DNA of 64,000 nt from Acidihalobacter sp. (GTDB lineage: Bacteria; Pseudomonadota; Gammaproteobacteria; DSM-5130; Acidihalobacteraceae): positions 62,001 through 126,000 of the forward strand of contig JALUXU010000063.1 of NCBI GenBank assembly GCA_027013225.1. The letters run 5' to 3'. A program made the position numbers and the translations under genes. Under the pieces are notes generated by a model. It searched no databases. It saw only the letters and a program-made list of their open reading frames with translations, and had not been told where the DNA came from. The stretch's first letter is position 1, and the number at the start of each line of letters is the position of its first letter. Below, one piece after another: positions 59,792 to 64,000 of this stretch.

Positions 59792-60511
59792 ATGAATACC
59801 GATCCTTTCAATAAACACATTTCCAAACAGTTCGATGCGGAACTCGAAAATCTTCGCGGCCACGTCATGGCTATGGGAGGATTGGTGGAAAAGAACGCCG
59901 GCGAGGCGATTGCCGCCTTGATAGAGGGCGACACCCTCTTGGCCGAGGAGTCGGCGCATTCGGATTATCAAGTCAATCGCATGCAGGTGGCTATAGACGA
60001 GGAATGCGCAAGACTTCTGGCCTTAAGGCAGCCGGCAGCCATTGATCTGCGCTTGATCATGACTGTCATCAAGACGATTTCCGATCTCGAGCGCGTCGGC
60101 GATAAGGCGGAGAAAATTGGTCGTATGGCAGTGGAAATGGCTGCCATGGATCGTCCTGCCGCTTTCAAAGAGTTGCGTTACATGGGTGAATTGTCCCGGG
60201 CGGCTTTGCACAAGGCGCTGGATGCATTCGCGCGTCTGGATGTCGATGCAGCCATGGGAGTTGTCCGAGGCGATGATCTGATCGATGAAGCCTACAAGGG
60301 TCTGACCCGTCAGCTCATCACTTACATGATGGAAGACCCGCGCAATATTCGCCGCGGCATCGATATCCTCTGGTGCGCCCGCGCCCTGGAGCGAATCGGA
60401 GATCATGCCAAGAACATCGCCGAATATGTGGTCTATCTTGTTTGTGGCAAGGATGTTCGTCACATTACACCCGATGAGGCGGAGAAGGAGATTTCCGGCA
60501 AGCCGCGTTGA
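59792..60511 (+). CDS. phoU: Phosphate transport/regulation protein PhoU
   Basis: Three-helix-bundle repeat protein linking the Pst transporter and PhoR; a negative regulator of the Pho response. The 239-residue protein has two PhoU repeats with the metal-binding EERVGDKAEKIG-like motif ISDLERVGDKAEKIGRM and a second ALERIGDHAKNIAEYVVYL. Start chosen at ATG 59792 (AAGGTG upstream); a GTG three codons earlier is possible. No pstSCAB genes are in the window, although in many bacteria phoU ends the pst operon. Confidence 0.95.
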   Translation: MNTDPFNKHISKQFDAELENLRGHVMAMGGLVEKNAGEAIAALIEGDTLLAEESAHSDYQVNRMQVAIDEECARLLALRQPAAIDLRLIMTVIKTISDLERVGDKAEKIGRMAVEMAAMDRPAAFKELRYMGELSRAALHKALDAFARLDVDAAMGVVRGDDLIDEAYKGLTRQLITYMMEDPRNIRRGIDILWCARALERIGDHAKNIAEYVVYLVCGKDVRHITPDEAEKEISGKPR

Positions 60512-60640
60512 TTTTTATGTGCGCGACTCGACCGCCGATCTGTGTGGATGGAATAAAGCCGTCCGCTATGCCGTCTTGAATTCCTGACGATCCAGTCAAC
60601 CGCTGGCCATGATTTACATAATCAGGAGGATAGACGAGCC

Positions 60641-62368
60641 ATGACCATTTCCCGTAGAGAGTTCATGCAAATGCTGGCTATCGCCGGCATGACCGGTTTT
60701 TTGGGGCCGCGTTTTGCACAGGCGGCCGGTAAAAGCGCGGAAGATCCTTATGCCATTCCTGAGTTTGGCAATGTCACCCTGATGCATTTCACCGACTGCC
60801 ATGCCCAGCTCAACCCCGTCTGGTGGCGTGAGCCGGATACCAACATCGGCGTTGGCGACGCATGGGGCCGCCCTCCACATCTGACCGGCGACGCCATCCT
60901 CAAGTATTATGACGTCACTCCCAAGACCCGGGATGCTTACGCCTTTAGTTGCTTGGATTACGATGAACTTGCCCACCAGTACGGTGTGGTAGGTGGAATG
61001 GCTCACATTGCTAGTTTGGTCAAGCGTTATCGCGAAGAACGTGCGGGCCGCACCTTGCTGCTGGACGGCGGCGACACTTGGCAGGGGTCAGCTACCGCCC
61101 TTTGGACGCGTGGCTTGGATATGGTGGGGATGCAGAATCTGCTCGGCGTGGACGCCATGGTGGGGCATTGGGAATTCACCTATGGCGCAGATCGTGTGAT
61201 GGAGCTCGTCAAAAAACACCTCAAAGCCGAATTTCTTGCCCAGAACGTGAACGATACGACTTGGGGTAATCTCATTTTCCCGCCTTATATGATCCGTGAG
61301 GTGGGTGGGCGCAAGATCGCGGTGATCGGTCAGGCCTTCCCGTATACGCCCATCGCCAATCCCGGTTATATGATCCCCGGCTGGACTTTCGGTATCAAGA
61401 CGACGCACATGCAAAAAATGGTTGACGAATGCCGACAAAAACACCATGCAGACCTGATTGTGGTGCTATCCCACAACGGCGCTGATGTGGACATGAAAAT
61501 GGCTTCCGAGGTGAAGGGGATCGATATCCTTCTCGGGGGTCATACCCATGACATCATGGGGCCGAAGCCGGTGAAGGTCGGGAAAACTCTTATCATCAAT
61601 ACTTCGACCAATGGCAAGATTCTTGCCCGCTTCGATCTTGATGTTGGCAAGGGAAGGCTGAATGACTATCGATTCTACTATCTGCCGGTGTTCTCCAACA
61701 TGATTGAGCCGGACAAAGAAATGGCGGCATACATCCATAAGGTACGCTCGCCCTATGCCGGGAAGCTGGCCGAGCCGCTGGCGGTGACCGAAAGCCTGCT
61801 TTACCGACGCGACAACTTCAACGGCAGTTTTGATCAACTTCTGGTGCAGGCATTGATGGAAGAAATGGACTGCGAGGCCGCTTTCTCACCTGGATTCCGC
61901 TGGGGCTACTGCAAGCTTCCAGGAGAGACCATTACTTTCGAGGATGTGATGGCCCAAACCGCCATCACCTATCCTCAGGTGACAGTCAACGAATACACCG
62001 GCGCGCAAATCAAGTTGATCATGGAAGACGTGGCCGACAATCTGTTCAATAAGAACCCCTATTACCAGCAGGGCGGCGACATGATCCGGGTGGGAAACAT
62101 TCAGTATGTGATGGATCCGGAAAAAACCATTGGCCATCGAATTACCGAGTTGCATGTCGGCGGAAAGCCGATGTCAATGAAAAAGAAATACAAGGTCGCC
62201 GGGTGGGCTGCGGTGAGTAAACCAGTCGAGGGAACTCCAGTCTGGGACGTGTTTGCCAAATGGCTGCGAGCCAAGAGGCAGGTGCGTGTAGACAAGCTCG
62301 ATATTCCGCGTTTGGTGGGTGTGAAAGGCAATCCTGGCATCGCCTATCCGCGTGAATACGGTTTGTGA
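60641..62368 (+). CDS. soxB: Thiosulfohydrolase SoxB
   Basis: Periplasmic di-manganese hydrolase that releases sulfate from SoxY-bound sulfane in thiosulfate oxidation. The 575-residue protein has a twin-arginine signal SRREFMQMLAIAGM; metal-site motifs are HFTDCHAQ (Asp52, His54), LDGGDTWQGS (Asp145), VGHWEFTYG, LSHNGADVDM and GGHTHD. The thiosulfohydrolase-type insertion and C-terminal domain follow. A GGAGGA SD precedes the ATG. No soxXAYZ or soxCD gene is in the window, so it is a stand-alone soxB or the sox cluster is split. Confidence 0.96.
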   Translation: MTISRREFMQMLAIAGMTGFLGPRFAQAAGKSAEDPYAIPEFGNVTLMHFTDCHAQLNPVWWREPDTNIGVGDAWGRPPHLTGDAILKYYDVTPKTRDAYAFSCLDYDELAHQYGVVGGMAHIASLVKRYREERAGRTLLLDGGDTWQGSATALWTRGLDMVGMQNLLGVDAMVGHWEFTYGADRVMELVKKHLKAEFLAQNVNDTTWGNLIFPPYMIREVGGRKIAVIGQAFPYTPIANPGYMIPGWTFGIKTTHMQKMVDECRQKHHADLIVVLSHNGADVDMKMASEVKGIDILLGGHTHDIMGPKPVKVGKTLIINTSTNGKILARFDLDVGKGRLNDYRFYYLPVFSNMIEPDKEMAAYIHKVRSPYAGKLAEPLAVTESLLYRRDNFNGSFDQLLVQALMEEMDCEAAFSPGFRWGYCKLPGETITFEDVMAQTAITYPQVTVNEYTGAQIKLIMEDVADNLFNKNPYYQQGGDMIRVGNIQYVMDPEKTIGHRITELHVGGKPMSMKKKYKVAGWAAVSKPVEGTPVWDVFAKWLRAKRQVRVDKLDIPRLVGVKGNPGIAYPREYGL

Positions 62369-62465
62369 TCAAGGGCGTTTCGAAATTGATTGAAATCAAA
62401 TAATCGGTCGGCTCGAGAACAAATCGGGTCGGCTGCACCTGGAAGAAGAAGGGGGGACTATAAAA

Positions 62466-62975
62466 GTGGTTATGGCCTATCTGTTTTTCGCGTTGGTTAC
62501 ATTGCATGTCCTCGGTGTCGTGATCTGGATTGGGGGCTCTTTCTTTGTTTACGCTCTGCTGCCTTCGCCGGGTACCGAAGCAGATAGATCGCAGATGGAA
62601 TTATGGCTGAGGGGGTTGAAGCGCTTTTTCCCCTGGTTGTTGTTATCGAGTCTAGTGGTTTTTGGCACGGGTGAAGCTCTGGCGCGGGAATGGCTTGGAG
62701 GTCTCGATGGGCCGTTGTATGTGCATATCATGTTCGCCATTGGCGCCTTATGTTTGTTGTATTCTTTTTACATCTATCTATTCCCCTACCGGCGCATGAA
62801 AGCGCTGTTGGCAGCAGGTGACCATGAGCAAGCTTTGTGGCGATTGCGTTTCATTCGCGGGTCGTTGGGGTTGATCGGTTTGGCAGGTCTGATCAATGTG
62901 GTCGTGGCGGCCTCGGGGCCGGTCTGGGGTGGCTCGCCCCTCGAACTGGCTCCCTACCTCCCTTTTCTGGCCTGA
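62466..62975 (+). CDS. Four-helix membrane protein, CopD-like
   Basis: A 169-residue integral membrane protein with four hydrophobic segments (YLFFALVTLHVLGVVIWIGGS, FPWLLLSSLVVFGTG, YVHIMFAIGALCLLYSFYIY, SLGLIGLAGLINVVVAA). His14 and Trp21 in the first helix and a histidine in the third are placed as in CopD-type or haem-b-binding helical bundles. I am not sure of the family. Start chosen at GTG 62466 with GGGGGA eight bases ahead; ATG 62472 is possible. It follows soxB by 97 bp on the same strand; the pair could share a promoter. Confidence 0.6.
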   Translation: MVMAYLFFALVTLHVLGVVIWIGGSFFVYALLPSPGTEADRSQMELWLRGLKRFFPWLLLSSLVVFGTGEALAREWLGGLDGPLYVHIMFAIGALCLLYSFYIYLFPYRRMKALLAAGDHEQALWRLRFIRGSLGLIGLAGLINVVVAASGPVWGGSPLELAPYLPFLA

Positions 62976-63159
62976 AGCGAGTTTGGTCAGATTATTTCTT
63001 CGCTGAAGTTGTTTCAGGTGCAGCCGGATACACTGGTGGGGGGCACGGCCAGTTCAACCGGAAATCGTTCATATTCTAAATGTGGCATTCAATAAGTTAA
63101 AATAAAAAAATTTTTTAGCCCTTAATTAGGATCGAGGCGTCGAGCCTCCCACGGAATCA

Positions 63160-64000
63160 ATGTCTGAATTGAAAAAAGAAGTCGCTCGTCGGCGCACCTT
63201 TGCGATCATTTCCCATCCCGATGCAGGTAAAACCACCATCACCGAAAAATTGTTGCTGTTTGGCGGGGCGATTCAGCTTGCCGGCTCTGTCAAGGGGCGA
63301 AAGGCCGCCCGTCACGCCACATCCGATTGGATGGCCATGGAAAAAGAGCGTGGCATTTCGGTGACTTCCTCGGTGATGCAGTTCCCTTACAAGGGGCGCA
63401 TCGTCAACCTGCTGGATACGCCCGGCCATGAGGATTTTTCCGAAGACACTTACCGCACGCTCACAGCCGTGGACTCCGCCTTGATGGTCATAGATGCCGC
63501 CAAAGGCGTCGAGGAGCGCACCATCAAATTGATGGAAGTATGTCGTTTGCGTGATACCCCGATTATGAGCTTTATCAACAAACTCGATCGCGAGGGTCGG
63601 GAGCCGATCGAGTTGCTCGATGAAATCGAAGACATACTCTCCATTCAATGTGCGCCCATCACCTGGCCGATCGGTATGGGTAAGCGCTTCAAGGGGGTCT
63701 ATCATCTGCTTACCGATACCGTGCATCTGTATACGTCCGGCCAAGGAAGTCGCGCGCAGGCAGGTGAATCGATAGAGGGCTTGGATAATCCACGCCTTGA
63801 TCAAGTGCTGGCTGACCAGGCGGATGAATTGCGTGAGGAAATTGATCTGGTTCGAGGAGCCAGCCACGGTTTCGATTACGCGGCCTATTTGCGCGGGGCT
63901 CAGACGCCCGTCTTTTTCGGTTCCGCAATCAACAACTTCGGAGTGGCTGAATTGTTGGATGGCTTCGTCGAATGGGCGCCGCCTCCTCAACCCAGAGCGA
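63160..64000 (+). CDS. prfC: Peptide chain release factor 3, 3' end cut by window
   Basis: GTPase that recycles RF1 and RF2 from the ribosome. The open frame runs off the right edge at 280 codons, of about 525 expected. It begins [16 protein letters not shown], has the P-loop [34 protein letters not shown], the switch [16 protein letters not shown], and the base-recognition [11 protein letters not shown], followed by [13 protein letters not shown], which separates RF3 from EF-G. The upstream AT-rich gap (62976-63159) likely carries its promoter. Confidence 0.96.
   Translation, partial: MSELKKEVARRRTFAIISHPDAGKTTITEKLLLFGGAIQLAGSVKGRKAARHATSDWMAMEKERGISVTSSVMQFPYKGRIVNLLDTPGHEDFSEDTYRTLTAVDSALMVIDAAKGVEERTIKLMEVCRLRDTPIMSFINKLDREGREPIELLDEIEDILSIQCAPITWPIGMGKRFKGVYHLLTDTVHLYTSGQGSRAQAGESIEGLDNPRLDQVLADQADELREEIDLVRGASHGFDYAAYLRGAQTPVFFGSAINNFGVAELLDGFVEWAPPPQPRA

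Noticed and set aside
63157-63990. 277-codon open frame antisense to prfC
   Set aside because: The plus strand encodes an unmistakable release factor 3 GTPase, so this is a shadow.

Overview
The window looks like the chromosome of a sulfur-oxidising gammaproteobacterium. The lineage evidence is the surE-pcm-yqaA-nlpD-rpoS block, lapA-lapB-pyrF, the hisZ-purA pair, IHF-beta, a TPR lipoprotein next to PBP1b, and cydABX-ybgE. The lifestyle evidence is a type I sulfide:quinone reductase, a Tat-exported SoxB and cytochrome bd. Base composition is even and moderately GC-rich, gene density is high, and I found no insertion sequence, prophage, CRISPR array, rRNA or tRNA. Genus cannot be decided by eye.

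Layout: 0-3.9 kb holds aroA (5' cut by the window edge), cmk, rpsA and ihfB. 4.2-7.4 kb has hisZ-purA facing an AlkB dioxygenase. 7.5-15 kb has an orphan encapsulin-type ferritin, folE, an ABC1 kinase, tatD, pepN and hemN. 15-21 kb is a signalling block on the minus strand: an HDOD-GAF histidine kinase, a REC-PAS-GGDEF-EAL regulator and a FlhG/MinD-like ATPase. 21-27 kb is a purine uptake and salvage operon: ABC ATPase, two permeases, a Tat-exported BMP-family binding protein and adenine deaminase. 27-33 kb has an SDR, a membrane protein, the surE...rpoS block and a Mth938-like protein. 33-37 kb has alaC, hom and a fused APH/AAA kinase. 37-44 kb is a tightly overlapping chain mrcB-lpoP-yoaA-tsaB-truD. 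44-50 kb on the minus strand carries smr, cydA, cydB, a long cydX, ybgE and sqr. 50-53 kb is lapA-lapB-pyrF-galU. 53-60.5 kb is a phosphate/polyphosphate block: phoB, phoR, ppx, ppk1 and phoU, without pst genes. The right end has soxB, a small membrane protein and the start of prfC (3' cut by the window edge).

How genes work together: SQR feeds sulfide electrons to the quinone pool and cytochrome bd can drain that pool to oxygen. The cyd operon has a consensus FNR box placed exactly for class II activation. phoB has a good Pho box spaced correctly from a -10, which fits autoregulation. ppx and ppk1 converge next to phoBR/phoU, joining phosphate sensing to polyphosphate turnover. The cmk-rpsA-ihfB and lapA-lapB-pyrF parts of a normally contiguous gammaproteobacterial locus lie 46 kb apart.

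I did not find a clearly new multi-gene defence or mobile system. The most unusual items are the three-gene signalling module with a FlhG-like protein bearing an unassigned C-terminal half, the orphan EncFtn, the two-helix CydX, and the duplicated start region upstream of the FlhG-like gene.
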